Source of the DNA: Helicobacter anseris
GTDB lineage: Bacteria > Campylobacterota > Campylobacteria > Campylobacterales > Helicobacteraceae
Reading direction: 5' to 3'
Length of the DNA stretch: 64,000 bases
Assembly (NCBI RefSeq): GCF_003364335.1
Contig: NZ_NXLX01000001.1
Coordinates: 64,001-128,000 of the forward strand
A program made the translations under genes and the position numbers. The notes beneath the pieces are model-generated. The model was not told where the DNA came from. It saw only the letters and a list, made by a program, of their open reading frames with translations, and made no database searches. Below are positions 26,531 through 36,106 of the stretch, piece by piece. The stretch's first letter is position 1, and the number at the start of each line of letters is the position of its first letter.

Positions 26531-28696
26531 TTAAGTTGCAAAGAAAAATAAGAGGTAGTTTGAAAGATAATATCCTATGCAAGCCAAAATATATGCCGTA
26601 AGTGTTGTGAAGGCAAAAAGACCTATAACAAATTTTAATCCACCAGCCTCTCTGCCAAAAGTAATAGTTGCCGCAAAACAAGGCATATAAAACACAATAA
26701 AAATTAAAAATGCAATTGCTGATGGCATAGATACAGAATTTTTGATGGCTGTTTGTAAATCTTGTGAGCTTGCATCTTGCGAATTTCCTAGAGCATATAA
26801 AACCCCAAGAGTTGAGACGACTACTTCTTTTGCTGCAAATCCTGTGACCAAAGATACAGAAAGTCTCCAATCAAAGCCCATAGGGGTAAAAATAGGTTCT
26901 AGCAACATTCCTATTTTTCCAGAGTAACTTTGTTTTAATAAAAGTTCATCTCTTTGATTCTCTAGATTTAATATTTTTTCATCTTGTTCTTCTTTTGAGA
27001 GATTTGAATGTTGTATTTGCATAATTTGTTGATTATAGATTTGTTGTATTTGAGGATTTTTGGGATATTGTGAGGCAAACCAGATCAAAATAGAGCCAAA
27101 AAGAATAAAGGTGCCAGCTTTTTTAAGATACATTATGACTTTTGTCCAAATGCTAAACCATACAATCTTATAGCTAGGGAATCTATATTTTGGCATTTCC
27201 ATAACAAAAGGTTCATTGTTGCCAGCAAAGACTGTTAGCTTTAAAACTTTTGCCAGTATAAGTGCGATAATAGCACCAAAAATATAAACACCAAAAAGTA
27301 TGATGCCTGCATATTTATCTGGAAAAAAAGCGCCGATAAACAACACATAAATTGGTAATCTTGCACTACAACTCATAAAACCAATCAAAAAAAGTGTAAT
27401 CATTCTTTCATTTTTATTTTGCAAAGTTCTTGTTGCCATATATGCAGGGACACTGCAACCAAAACCAGTGACAAGGGGAATGAAACTTTTTCCATGCAAT
27501 CCAAATTTATGAAAAATTCCATCAAGCAAAAAGGCGACGCGTGACATATATCCTGTTCCCTCAAGCAATGAGATACCAAAATAAAGAATAGCTATTAGAG
27601 GTAAAAATGAGATTACTGCACCTACGCCTTTGATAATTCCATCACCCACAAGAGAGGCTATCTCTTCGTGCTGTATCATTGTCTTTGCAAAATCTCCAAA
27701 GGAATCTAGAGCATTTTCTAAAAGATCTTTTAAAAATCCCCCCGCAAAAAAAGTAAGTTCAAATAAAATAAACATAAACAACAGGAAAATAGGAATGCCA
27801 AGATATTGATTTAAAAAAATAGAATCTAATTTTTTTGTTCGTGAGATATGGGTATTTTTTTGACTACTGGCTTCCTTGCTAGCACCTCTTGCAAAAGAGA
27901 TGGCATCAAATTTGAAAATATTTTGAATATTTTTTTCTTGTGTGTATTTAAAAAGCTCAGAAAGGGATTTTTGAATATGCATATTGATTTCAAAATAAGA
28001 GGGCTTATCATGCAAAAAAGCATAGATATTTTTTTCTTGAGAGAGGAGTAGTATGGCAATATCTCGCAAGTTGTAATGAGGGTTTGTTTGCTGTATGAAA
28101 TTTTTAATTTCAAGATATTGTTTTTGGGTAAGAAAATTTTGAATATTAGTAATTTGTTCTTCTATGTGATTGTTATAAAATCTTTTTGGTGCATAAAATG
28201 GTTTTTCAAAAACCTCAAGAATTGTATCTAGTAAGATTTTGTGGTTTTGATTGCTAGTAGCAGTTGTAGGGATGCAAGGGACACCTAAAATCTCACTTAG
28301 TAAATGCTCATTGATTTGAATGGATTCTTTTTGTGCTTCATCAAACATATTTAAAGCAATAATGGTTTTTTTCTTTAGGGCAAAAATTTCAGAACTTAAA
28401 ACAAGATTTCTTTCAAGATTTGTAGAATCTACGACATTTAAGATGATGTCATAGTTTTGTGTTTGCAAAAAATCTTTAGTAATCTGTTCTTCAAGTGTAA
28501 AGTCATTTAGGGCATAAGTTCCAGGTAGATCAATGATAATAATTTGAGTATTTTTGTAGATAAGAGATGCTTGGGCTTTTTCTACTGTAACCCCAGTAAA
28601 ATTGCCCACTTTGAGATGCGCACCGCTAAGATTGTTGATTAAAGAAGTTTTTCCTACATTTGGTTGTCCGACAAGAGCAATGGTAATGGTTTGCAT
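26531..28696 (-). CDS. feoB: Ferrous iron transport protein B
   Basis: A 721-residue inner-membrane iron(II) transporter. The N-terminal G-domain has GQPNVGKTSL (G1), GVTVEKA (G2), DLPGTYAL (G3) and NMFD (G4). The membrane part (from residue 295) has about ten segments with the Gate motifs SFIPLVTGFGCSVPAYMATRTL and GFAAKEVVVSTLGVLY. The small partner FeoA is not seen nearby. A Fur-box-like palindrome lies 39 bases before the start, consistent with iron repression. The gene is followed by the tRNA-Pro gene. Confidence 0.97.
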   Translation of the reverse strand: MQTITIALVGQPNVGKTSLINNLSGAHLKVGNFTGVTVEKAQASLIYKNTQIIIIDLPGTYALNDFTLEEQITKDFLQTQNYDIILNVVDSTNLERNLVLSSEIFALKKKTIIALNMFDEAQKESIQINEHLLSEILGVPCIPTTATSNQNHKILLDTILEVFEKPFYAPKRFYNNHIEEQITNIQNFLTQKQYLEIKNFIQQTNPHYNLRDIAILLLSQEKNIYAFLHDKPSYFEINMHIQKSLSELFKYTQEKNIQNIFKFDAISFARGASKEASSQKNTHISRTKKLDSIFLNQYLGIPIFLLFMFILFELTFFAGGFLKDLLENALDSFGDFAKTMIQHEEIASLVGDGIIKGVGAVISFLPLIAILYFGISLLEGTGYMSRVAFLLDGIFHKFGLHGKSFIPLVTGFGCSVPAYMATRTLQNKNERMITLFLIGFMSCSARLPIYVLFIGAFFPDKYAGIILFGVYIFGAIIALILAKVLKLTVFAGNNEPFVMEMPKYRFPSYKIVWFSIWTKVIMYLKKAGTFILFGSILIWFASQYPKNPQIQQIYNQQIMQIQHSNLSKEEQDEKILNLENQRDELLLKQSYSGKIGMLLEPIFTPMGFDWRLSVSLVTGFAAKEVVVSTLGVLYALGNSQDASSQDLQTAIKNSVSMPSAIAFLIFIVFYMPCFAATITFGREAGGLKFVIGLFAFTTLTAYILACIGYYLSNYLLFFFAT

Positions 28697-28734
28697 ACTT
28701 TAACCCTACAAAAAATTTGGGGTAATTATATCCT

Positions 28735-28758
28735 AAATAATACTAATTCTTATTATTT
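28735..28758. promoter_or_regulatory. Fur-box-like palindrome upstream of feoB
   Basis: AAATAATA-CTAATTCT-TATTATTT has perfect eight-base arms, made of the AATAAT repeats seen in Helicobacter Fur operators. It lies 39 bases before the feoB start and overlaps the 3' end of the CvfB-like gene. Confidence 0.6.
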
Positions 28759-29561
28759 GTAGCAAGATAAATTTGATTATTTTTGATTTCAGCTTTTTTA
28801 TTTTGTATGAGATCATTTATAGTTTTTTTAAAAAGTTTTTTGCTTATTCCAAAGGCATTTTGAATATCTTGAGGACTAGAATCAAGATTTAGAGATAGAG
28901 TTTTTTGTGTTTTAAGAGTATGGATTATTTTTTGTATTGCTTTGGAATAATCAAGCACAAGATCGAGTTTCCCATCTGGCCGAATTTTATTGATTTGAAC
29001 TACTAGGGGTTTGAGTAATGTGATTTGCTCTTTTAAATCGTTTTGATAAAGTATTCCGTAATATTGATTATCTACAACACATCCAATTCCAAGTGGTGTT
29101 TTTTCAAATCCAAAAGCTGGAAGTTTAAGAAAGCGTTTGTGTTTTTTCTTAAAGGGTTTTAAGAAACTTTTAATTCCTAGTTTTGCAATTAGGCGATTTT
29201 GTTTATCAAGAGTAATAAATACACACACTTTTTCTCCCACTTTAAAGCGACTAGGGTTTTTTGTTGGCATAAAAATATCTTTATCCAAACCTATGTGCAA
29301 GAAACAACCAAAACTATCAATGCTTTTAATTTCCAAAATTGCAATTTCATCGCATTTTGCAAGAGGTTTTTGTGTGGTGGCAACAATTCTATCTTGAGAA
29401 TCTGTATGAATAAATACTTCAATCAGATCCCCAATTTTTAAATCATCAGATAGAAATTTTTTTGGCAATAAAACTTCATTATCACCATTTTTACTCTCAA
29501 GATAAGCGCCATGTGCGCTAAATCTTTTGATGTGAAGAGAATTTATAGTGCCTATTTGCAT
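28743..29561 (-). CDS. CvfB-like S1-domain RNA-binding protein
   Basis: A 272-residue cytoplasmic protein. Three S1-like beta-barrel segments (starting INSLHIKRFSAHGAYLESK, ILEIKSIDSFGCFLHIG and IGCVVDNQYYGILYQND) are followed by a winged-helix end (QDIQNAFGISKKLFKKTINDLIQNKKAEI). This order matches the CvfB/YitL family, which binds RNA and affects virulence-gene expression in some bacteria. It begins two bases after the stop of the Dsb-like gene, so they form an operon. Confidence 0.85.
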   Translation of the reverse strand: MQIGTINSLHIKRFSAHGAYLESKNGDNEVLLPKKFLSDDLKIGDLIEVFIHTDSQDRIVATTQKPLAKCDEIAILEIKSIDSFGCFLHIGLDKDIFMPTKNPSRFKVGEKVCVFITLDKQNRLIAKLGIKSFLKPFKKKHKRFLKLPAFGFEKTPLGIGCVVDNQYYGILYQNDLKEQITLLKPLVVQINKIRPDGKLDLVLDYSKAIQKIIHTLKTQKTLSLNLDSSPQDIQNAFGISKKLFKKTINDLIQNKKAEIKNNQIYLATNNKN

Positions 29562-29563
29562 AT

Positions 29564-30301
29564 TTATTTATACTCATAGATAAAAGGCACACCTTTTATA
29601 AGACCTGAATCTGCTATTTTTTTTGTAATGTTTTCTACTTTTTTAATCTCTTTTGCATTAGATTCTTGAGCTTTAAAAGTTGTTGCATAGACTTGCTGTA
29701 AAAGATTTACTTTTTCTTTGGTTTCTTTTAGGGATTTAATTTTTTCTAAAATATTTGCAGCCTTGTTGATAGAATCTTGCCCCATATAAGCTACCAAAAC
29801 CATATATACATTACTTTCCTTTAGCTTTTCATCAATATGTCGTAGTTCATCTTGACAGTGAGGGCACATAGGATCAGAAATGATATAGGTAATTTTTTGA
29901 TTATTTTTTGTCGTAGAGTTTAATTTGATTACATAGTCATCAGGTATAGATTCTAAGAGTTTGTTAATCGCAGCAGAATTTACTTGCTTATCATTTTGAC
30001 TTTGAATTTTTTGAATAATTTCTCCAATGAGTTTGGTATCTGCCTCATTTACACTAAAAAAAATATTAGTAAGAGCAAATAACATAGAGCCATCCTTATC
30101 TGTTATGATAGGAATTTGTGTTTTTGAGAGTGTATCTTCTAAAATCACTACTTTAAAGTTAGTATTAGCCTTTAAATCATAAGTTTGCATGACTTTAATG
30201 TCTTGCTTTGTTTTTTCTTTGATAAGCTTGGTGAGATTTTCTTGCATATTTGCTTGCATAAAAACAAAAGAAAACAAAAATATAAAGAAGAATTTTTTCA
30301 T
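29564..30301 (-). CDS. Periplasmic DsbC/DsbK-like thiol:disulfide oxidoreductase
   Basis: A 245-residue protein. A signal peptide ends near residue 18 (FMQANM). An N-terminal cystatin-like dimerisation region is followed by a thioredoxin fold with active site MCPHCQDE near residue 147 and the cis-proline loop KGVPFIYEY at the end. H. pylori has a similar dimeric protein (HP0231, DsbK) next to kdsB, exactly as here. It could oxidise or isomerise disulfides in exported proteins; the direction cannot be told from sequence. Confidence 0.88.
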   Translation of the reverse strand: MKKFFFIFLFSFVFMQANMQENLTKLIKEKTKQDIKVMQTYDLKANTNFKVVILEDTLSKTQIPIITDKDGSMLFALTNIFFSVNEADTKLIGEIIQKIQSQNDKQVNSAAINKLLESIPDDYVIKLNSTTKNNQKITYIISDPMCPHCQDELRHIDEKLKESNVYMVLVAYMGQDSINKAANILEKIKSLKETKEKVNLLQQVYATTFKAQESNAKEIKKVENITKKIADSGLIKGVPFIYEYK

Positions 30302-30393
30302 TGCAAAAGCTCCTTATTTGGAATATAAAGGTTAGAATTCTACATCAATAAGACAAATTCTAATTAAACCTATTTTATTAAAAAGGCTATAAA

Positions 30394-31110
30394 ATGATTA
30401 TTATTCCTGCAAGACTTGCCTCGAGTAGATTCCCACAAAAAATGCTTGCTGATATTTTTGGCAAGCCTTTGATAATAGCTACTGCGATGAATGCAGCTCA
30501 AGTAGATGATGTGGTGGTTGCGTGTGATGATGAAATCATTTTAGATTTATGCAAAAAGTATTATATTAAGGCTGTTTTAACAAATAAGGCGCATACTAGT
30601 GGAACAGATAGATGTGCTGAAGCTTGTAGAATCTTGAGAATTTCTCCAAATGAGATTGTTTTGAATGTGCAAGGTGATGAGCCATTTTTAGAAAAAGAAG
30701 TAATAAAGACGCTTCAAGGATTGGTAAAAACAAGTGATTTTATGGCAAGTTTGGCAAAAAGAATTACACAACAAGAAGCTTTGGATTCTAATCTTGTAAA
30801 AGTTGTTTTAGATAATTGCAATAATGCGATTTATTTTTCAAGAGCATCAATACCATTTAATCGTGATGGCATACAGGCAGTTGAATATTATGGACATTTA
30901 GGGTTATATGGTTTTTATAATTGGAGTTTGCAAGAATTTTGTAGTTTAGAAAAAACGCTTTTAGAGGATATAGAAAAGTTAGAGCAGTTGCGTGCAATTT
31001 ATTATCAAAAATGCATAAAAATGGCAATTGTTGAAACAAAGAGTATAGGAATTGATACACCTAGTGATTTAGAAAACGCACTTCAAAAACAATCTTTTGT
31101 TGTGTTATAA
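30394..31110 (+). CDS. kdsB: CMP-Kdo synthetase (3-deoxy-manno-octulosonate cytidylyltransferase)
   Basis: A 238-residue enzyme that activates Kdo with CTP for lipooligosaccharide core synthesis. IIPARLASSRFPQKML is the nucleotide-binding signature, VLNVQGDEPFL holds the metal-binding aspartate, and EKLEQLRAIYY is conserved near the C-terminus. It is divergent from the Dsb-like gene across 92 bases. KdsA is encoded at 21472-22278. Confidence 0.97.
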   Translation: MIIIPARLASSRFPQKMLADIFGKPLIIATAMNAAQVDDVVVACDDEIILDLCKKYYIKAVLTNKAHTSGTDRCAEACRILRISPNEIVLNVQGDEPFLEKEVIKTLQGLVKTSDFMASLAKRITQQEALDSNLVKVVLDNCNNAIYFSRASIPFNRDGIQAVEYYGHLGLYGFYNWSLQEFCSLEKTLLEDIEKLEQLRAIYYQKCIKMAIVETKSIGIDTPSDLENALQKQSFVVL

Positions 31111-31129
31111 TCTAAAAATATCTTAATCT

Positions 31130-32197
31130 ATGTTAAGACAATTTTTAAATTTAAAAATAAGGGCTTTTTTGAAAAAATTTATTTTTTACTTTATTGTTAT
31201 GGTTTCTTTGGGTTATGCACAGCAAGATGGTCATATTGTAGCTACTGATATTAGGGATATTGCTCAAAGAGGGACAGAGAGTTTGGCTGCAGAATATAGC
31301 AAAAAGTTTAGTCAAAAGACAATTGCTTATGCTAATTTTATAGATGAAACAGGACATGATTTAGATGTTGGGTTGATGAATGAGGTTTTGCAACAAGATA
31401 TCAAAAAAGAAACAAAAATTAAGCTTATAAAGCTTACAGAGGCAAAGAAAACGGATAATGCAACACAACCAGATTTATATTTGAGTGGCAGGGTTACGCA
31501 AAAATCTGTGAGTATTAATGAAGATTTAAAGAAAGTAGATTATACATTTTGGCTTACACTAAAAGACACAAAAACAGATACTGCTGTTTGGAAAAAAAGT
31601 TGGCAAATTTCAAGAATGATACAAAGACATGCAAATCGAAATCCTAATAAATTTACAAAATATCATTATGTGTTTCAAGGGGGAGTAGATAATACAAAAT
31701 CAAAGGAAAAACAACAAGATTTCAGGCATTCTCGATTTCTCTTGAGTGTTGAGGGTGGTTTTAGACTTCATAGAGAAAGTGATAAGGAAAAAGAGTTTGA
31801 TGATGCAAATCTTTATGTCTTAAGGGCTAAGAGTGGTTTTATGTATCGTTGGAATCCTAGTATTTCTCTGTCTTTGCATGGTATTTATGAGCTTTGGCAA
31901 GATAAAGTGCAATCTAACAATTCTTTACAAAAAGTCATTACTCAAGAGGTTGGATTGGGCTCAATGTTACAACTTGGAAAAATTTATTTTGGTGGAGGGG
32001 CAACATACGGAATCAATCATTTAAATAAAGATTCTTTTGATAAAAAGTATATGCATCCGTATGCGGAAGGTGGAGTAATGTTTCTTGGAAAAACTGTGGG
32101 TATAAATGTTGGTACAAGATATGTATTTGCTCCCAATGATACATCATATAAAAACAAAGGATTAGCAGTCTTTGTGGGCTTAATGTTTGCATTTTAG
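31130..32197 (+). CDS. LpoB-like domain fused to an outer-membrane beta-barrel
   Basis: A 355-residue exported protein. After the signal peptide (ending GYAQ), residues 55-165 resemble the LpoB peptidoglycan-synthase activator fold. This part includes FIDETGHDLDVGLMNEVLQQ, then DLYLSGRVTQKSVS, and KTDTAVWKKSWQISR near the end. The C-terminal half is strand-turn-strand and ends VFVGLMFAF, an outer-membrane barrel signal. There is no lipobox cysteine, unlike LpoB. A TTG at 31169, with AAGGG upstream, would give a cleaner signal peptide (MKKFIFYF) and may be the true start. The fusion is discussed in the findings. Confidence 0.75.
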   Translation: MLRQFLNLKIRAFLKKFIFYFIVMVSLGYAQQDGHIVATDIRDIAQRGTESLAAEYSKKFSQKTIAYANFIDETGHDLDVGLMNEVLQQDIKKETKIKLIKLTEAKKTDNATQPDLYLSGRVTQKSVSINEDLKKVDYTFWLTLKDTKTDTAVWKKSWQISRMIQRHANRNPNKFTKYHYVFQGGVDNTKSKEKQQDFRHSRFLLSVEGGFRLHRESDKEKEFDDANLYVLRAKSGFMYRWNPSISLSLHGIYELWQDKVQSNNSLQKVITQEVGLGSMLQLGKIYFGGGATYGINHLNKDSFDKKYMHPYAEGGVMFLGKTVGINVGTRYVFAPNDTSYKNKGLAVFVGLMFAF

Positions 32198-32205
32198 GAA
32201 TTTTT

Positions 32206-33354
32206 GTGAATAAGCCTATTTTTATTTTAGCTTTAAGCGCATTTTGTATGGGGGTTGCTGAATTTGTAGTAGCAGGCATTTTGCCTGATATTGCAATTTT
32301 TTTTCAAAAAACTCAAGCGCAAGTTGGTTGGCTTGTTACAATTTACGCCATAGGAGTGGTCATAGGTGCTCCTATTTTAAGCGTTCCATTAAGTCATATT
32401 GATAGGCGTCTTCAGCTTTTGATAAATCTTGGGATTTTTATTGTTGCAAATTTAGTAGTCGCATTAAGCGATGAATTTATGCTAACTTTTTTTGCAAGAT
32501 TTATAGCTGGATGTATGCATGGAGTATTTTTTGTAAATGCAACTTTAAGTGTATTGCAAATTGCACCAAAGGGTAGGGAAAATAGCTCACTTGCTTTTAT
32601 GGTTTCAGGTTTAACACTAGCTCTTGTGAGTGGTGTCCCCTTGGGGACATTTGTGGGGCATAGTTTTGGTTTTAAAAGTGTTTTTTTTCTGATTGCTTTT
32701 TTAAGTTTATTAGCTTTTTTGGGTGCTTTTTTCTCAATGCCAAAGAATCTTACAAGCACCCCTTCAAGGATTAAAAATCTTTATCTTTCTATAAAAATAC
32801 CAGCTTTATTAAAGGTATATGCTGTTACTGCAGGGACTTGTGGAGCTGCTTTTGTGCTTTATACTTATATTGCAAAATTTCTCTTAGATCTTGCTGGTTT
32901 TACTGAAGAAACTATGGGGATATTATTGTTGCTTTATGGATGTAGTGCTGTTTTGGGTAATTTGTTTGGAGGGAAGCTAACAGATTCTAAGGGGTGCATC
33001 ATGGCTTTAAGGCTAATTCTAATAGCTCAAGTTATTTTCTTTGCGCTTATGGGAATTAGTGTTTATATTAAGCCTCTTGTTATTATCAATTTATTCTTAA
33101 TAGGTTTTGTGGCTTTTGCAGGGATTGCACCATTAAAGTCATTTTCAATGATTAGAGCACAGAAATATGCCAAAGATTTTAGCGAGAGTGCAGTGAGTGT
33201 CAATGAAGCAGCTTTTAATGTTGGAATAGCTCTAGCTTCATTTATGGGGGGCATTGTGGCTTCTAGCTTTGGCGTTGCTTTTAATCCATTTTTTGCTTCT
33301 CTTTTCGCATTGCCTGCGTTAATACTTGTTTTACTTACTCCCCGTAAGGTTTAA
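32206..33354 (+). CDS. MFS transporter of the AraJ / sugar-efflux type
   Basis: A 382-residue protein with twelve predicted membrane segments. GVAEFVVAGILPDIA in the first helix and YAIGVVIGAPILSVPLSHIDRRLQLLI between helices 2 and 3 are typical of DHA1-type efflux carriers (AraJ, YdhP). The start is GTG, preceded by AGGAA. It follows the LpoB-like gene by eight bases and may be co-transcribed. Substrate unknown; arabinose- or drug-type efflux is family knowledge only. Confidence 0.88.
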   Translation: MNKPIFILALSAFCMGVAEFVVAGILPDIAIFFQKTQAQVGWLVTIYAIGVVIGAPILSVPLSHIDRRLQLLINLGIFIVANLVVALSDEFMLTFFARFIAGCMHGVFFVNATLSVLQIAPKGRENSSLAFMVSGLTLALVSGVPLGTFVGHSFGFKSVFFLIAFLSLLAFLGAFFSMPKNLTSTPSRIKNLYLSIKIPALLKVYAVTAGTCGAAFVLYTYIAKFLLDLAGFTEETMGILLLLYGCSAVLGNLFGGKLTDSKGCIMALRLILIAQVIFFALMGISVYIKPLVIINLFLIGFVAFAGIAPLKSFSMIRAQKYAKDFSESAVSVNEAAFNVGIALASFMGGIVASSFGVAFNPFFASLFALPALILVLLTPRKV

Positions 33355-33379
33355 TTTTATTTTAATCTTTTTTAAACTA

Positions 33380-33394
33380 TAATAATAATTATTC
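33380..33394. promoter_or_regulatory. Fur box upstream of the TonB-dependent receptor
   Basis: TAATAATAATTATTC fits the Helicobacter Fur consensus that I recall (TAATAATnATTATTA) at all positions but the last. It lies 22 bases before the receptor start and would overlap its promoter. Confidence 0.7.
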
Positions 33395-33416
33395 TTATTT
33401 TAAGGGTCATTATTTT

Positions 33417-35597
33417 ATGAGAAAGATTTTTAGTTTTATTATTCTTATAAGTGTATTGTTTACAGAGGATCCTAAGCAATACAATATCAATAAGATTGTA
33501 ACTTCTGCTTCTGGATTTAATCAAGAATTAAAAGATGCTCCTGCGTCAATTTCTGTCGTAACTGGTGAGGAGTTAAAGGATAAGCCTGTAAGAGATTTAG
33601 GAGAAGCGCTCTCTTTAGTTCCTGGAGTGAGTATTGATCAAGAAGTTGGAAAGACAGGAGGATATAACATCTCTATTCGTGGTATGCCTTCAAGTTATAC
33701 ACTCATTTTGATGGATGGAAAAAGGCAAAATACCACAACTGCAGGACTTCCAAATGGATTTACTGAAACTTTTACAAGTTTTATGCCTCCAATTTCTGCA
33801 ATTGAGCGTATAGAAGTGATTAGAGGGCCAGCCTCTACGCTTTATGGAAGTGATGCAATTGGAGGGATTGTAAATATCATTACCAAAAAGCAGTTTGATA
33901 AATGGGGCGGTAGTTTGGTATTAGATTCTGTTTTGCAAGAAGAAAGAGCTTTTGGGGATTTGTATGGTTTGAGTTTATGGGCAGGAGGACCTTTAGATAA
34001 AAATAAAAAGTGGTCTTTAACCTTGAGATTAAAAGAGCAATATCGCACTAAAGTCCCAGATAGTGCATTAAAAGTTGTTCCTAGTATATCAGGGGATAAT
34101 AGTTCTTTATCTCGCAATGGAGTTGTAGGATTAAGTCAAAATAATAATTCCAATCTTGGTATGCGTATAGGCTTTATACCAAGTAAAGAAAATTATTTTT
34201 ATTTGGATATTGATCATGGATTGCAGTGGTATGATAATTCTCAAAGCTTGCTAGGAACAACAGGAATTAACGGTGGTTATGCAAAGAATCTATTTTTTAC
34301 AAGAAATAATGTTGTCTTGGCACATCAAGGCAAATATGAGCATATTAGCACAGATACAAGTATTCAATATAATTCAACCCTAAATAGTGGTAGGCTTGTT
34401 ACTCCAAGTGCTGTTGGAGCAGATAGTCCACTGGTAGGGGAAGATAGAAATTTACTTGGACAAGATGTTATATTGGATCATAAAAGCGTTTTTGGAGTGG
34501 GGGATTTTAGCAATATTAGTGTTGGAGGGAGGTATTGGTTTGCTTCTTTGTATGACAAGGTGGTTCCAGATCCTTTTATGTATCAGCATAATGTAAGTTT
34601 GTTTGCAGAAAATGAGACAAATCTCACAGAAAAGTTGGCCTTAACATTAGGTCTTAGGGAAAATTATAATTCTAGTTTTGGTTTTAATGCTTCTCCAAGA
34701 GGCTATCTTGTTTATAATGCCTTGCAAAATTCAAAAATTGGAGATTTGATTATTAAGGGAGGTATTTCTACGGGATATAAAACTCCTACAGTTTCTCAAC
34801 TTGTTTATGGAGTTAATGGTTTAACATCTCAAGGATTGGTTCCAACTTATGGTAATCCAGATCTAAAACCAGAAATTTCAATCAATTATGAGATAGGCGT
34901 GTCAAATGAAACTAGCTTAACAGAAGTTTCACTAACTGCATTTTTTATTGAATTTAGAGATAAGATTCAAAGCACAAGCGTAGCAAGTGGAGAGATGGTG
35001 CCTGTAAGTGGTGGGGGCATTTGTAACGCAACAAGTAGTTGTAGTTATAATATCAATGCAGATACAGCGCAATCTTATGGTATTGAAACATTTTTTGGTT
35101 TTAAACCTTATGATACAGGATATGGAAACATAGGTTTTAACCTCTCTTATACTTTTAATAAAACAGAACAAACCTCAGGAAGTGCTAAAGGTTTGCCATT
35201 AACAGATATTCCAGAACATTCCTTAAATGGAGCTATAACTTATGCTATAAAAAATGCAAGTTTTTATTTAAGAGGAGAGTTTAAAGCCAAGCAACTACGC
35301 ACTCAAGTATCTTCTAGAGTAGGCACTAGTGCTAGTAGTCTGAGTGCTCTAGAGACTTTTAGGAAAAATAACCCTAGTTTAAGTGAATATTACAATCCTT
35401 ATGTGCTTTTGCATATAGGTGGAAGCTATCAAATCACTAAAAATTTGAAGCTACATTTTGGAATCTATAATCTTTTAAATCAAAATTTTGTAGATTATGT
35501 GCTTGCATCTGATGGTAAGAATTCTTTTTATCTAAATAATTATAATTATGTGAGAGAGGGAAGAAGATATTACCTTTCCTTAAATATAGATTTTTAG
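33417..35597 (+). CDS. TonB-dependent outer-membrane receptor (siderophore/iron type)
   Basis: A 726-residue protein. After a signal peptide the plug domain includes VTSASGFNQELKDAPASISVVTGEEL, LGEALSLVPGVSIDQ and RIEVIRGPASTLYGSDAIGGIVNIITKK, all classic for ferric-siderophore or colicin-I receptor (CirA/FepA-like) proteins. The 22-strand barrel ends YYLSLNIDF with terminal phenylalanine. Cysteines in the loop GGGICNATSSCSYN may form a disulfide. A Fur box just upstream supports iron regulation. TonB-ExbBD is not in the window. The ligand cannot be named from sequence alone. Confidence 0.95.
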   Translation: MRKIFSFIILISVLFTEDPKQYNINKIVTSASGFNQELKDAPASISVVTGEELKDKPVRDLGEALSLVPGVSIDQEVGKTGGYNISIRGMPSSYTLILMDGKRQNTTTAGLPNGFTETFTSFMPPISAIERIEVIRGPASTLYGSDAIGGIVNIITKKQFDKWGGSLVLDSVLQEERAFGDLYGLSLWAGGPLDKNKKWSLTLRLKEQYRTKVPDSALKVVPSISGDNSSLSRNGVVGLSQNNNSNLGMRIGFIPSKENYFYLDIDHGLQWYDNSQSLLGTTGINGGYAKNLFFTRNNVVLAHQGKYEHISTDTSIQYNSTLNSGRLVTPSAVGADSPLVGEDRNLLGQDVILDHKSVFGVGDFSNISVGGRYWFASLYDKVVPDPFMYQHNVSLFAENETNLTEKLALTLGLRENYNSSFGFNASPRGYLVYNALQNSKIGDLIIKGGISTGYKTPTVSQLVYGVNGLTSQGLVPTYGNPDLKPEISINYEIGVSNETSLTEVSLTAFFIEFRDKIQSTSVASGEMVPVSGGGICNATSSCSYNINADTAQSYGIETFFGFKPYDTGYGNIGFNLSYTFNKTEQTSGSAKGLPLTDIPEHSLNGAITYAIKNASFYLRGEFKAKQLRTQVSSRVGTSASSLSALETFRKNNPSLSEYYNPYVLLHIGGSYQITKNLKLHFGIYNLLNQNFVDYVLASDGKNSFYLNNYNYVREGRRYYLSLNIDF

Positions 35598-35641
35598 GTT
35601 TTCTTATGTATAATTAGCCTTTTTATGAGAGAGGTTGCTTT

Positions 35642-36106
35642 ATGTATTATGCTTATGAAGATTTTTTAAAAGACTTGAAATTATTAAAAAAACAAGTAGA
35701 AGATAAGATTGGCGTGCCTGATGCTCTTGTTTGTATTGCTAGGGGTGGAATGACGATGAGTCATATGTTAGGACTTGCTTGGAATATTCGAGCAGTTTAT
35801 AGTTTGAATGCAATTTCTTATAGCGATACAAAAGTTCAAAGTTCTCTTATTTTAGAAAATATGCCTTGTATTAAACAAGAACATAAAAATATTTTAATTC
35901 TTGATGAGATTGTAGATAGTGGAGAGAGTTTGAGTGTAGTTTTACAAAAGTTAAAGGATAATTTTAGTCATGCAAGATTCTCTTCTGCTGTAATTTTTCA
36001 AAAAAATAATGCAAAAATTAAAGCAGATTTTTTTATACGAGAGCCGGAAGAATGGGTAGATTTTTTCTGGGAAATTGATATGCTTGAGAAATCTAATGGC
36101 AAATAA
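35642..36106 (+). CDS. gpt: Purine phosphoribosyltransferase (xanthine-guanine type)
   Basis: A 154-residue type I phosphoribosyltransferase. ALVCIARGGMTMSHML is the pyrophosphate loop and ILILDEIVDSGESL the PRPP-binding signature. In H. pylori the matching gene also precedes rimO and is annotated as xanthine-guanine phosphoribosyltransferase. It salvages purine bases. The 3' end overlaps rimO by 11 bases. A TATAAT -10 box is visible at 35609-35614. Confidence 0.88.
   Translation: MYYAYEDFLKDLKLLKKQVEDKIGVPDALVCIARGGMTMSHMLGLAWNIRAVYSLNAISYSDTKVQSSLILENMPCIKQEHKNILILDEIVDSGESLSVVLQKLKDNFSHARFSSAVIFQKNNAKIKADFFIREPEEWVDFFWEIDMLEKSNGK

Noticed and set aside
32297-32304. T8 run in the MFS transporter gene as a switch
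   Set aside because: T or A runs of eight are common in this A+T-rich DNA and no alternative frame is visible.
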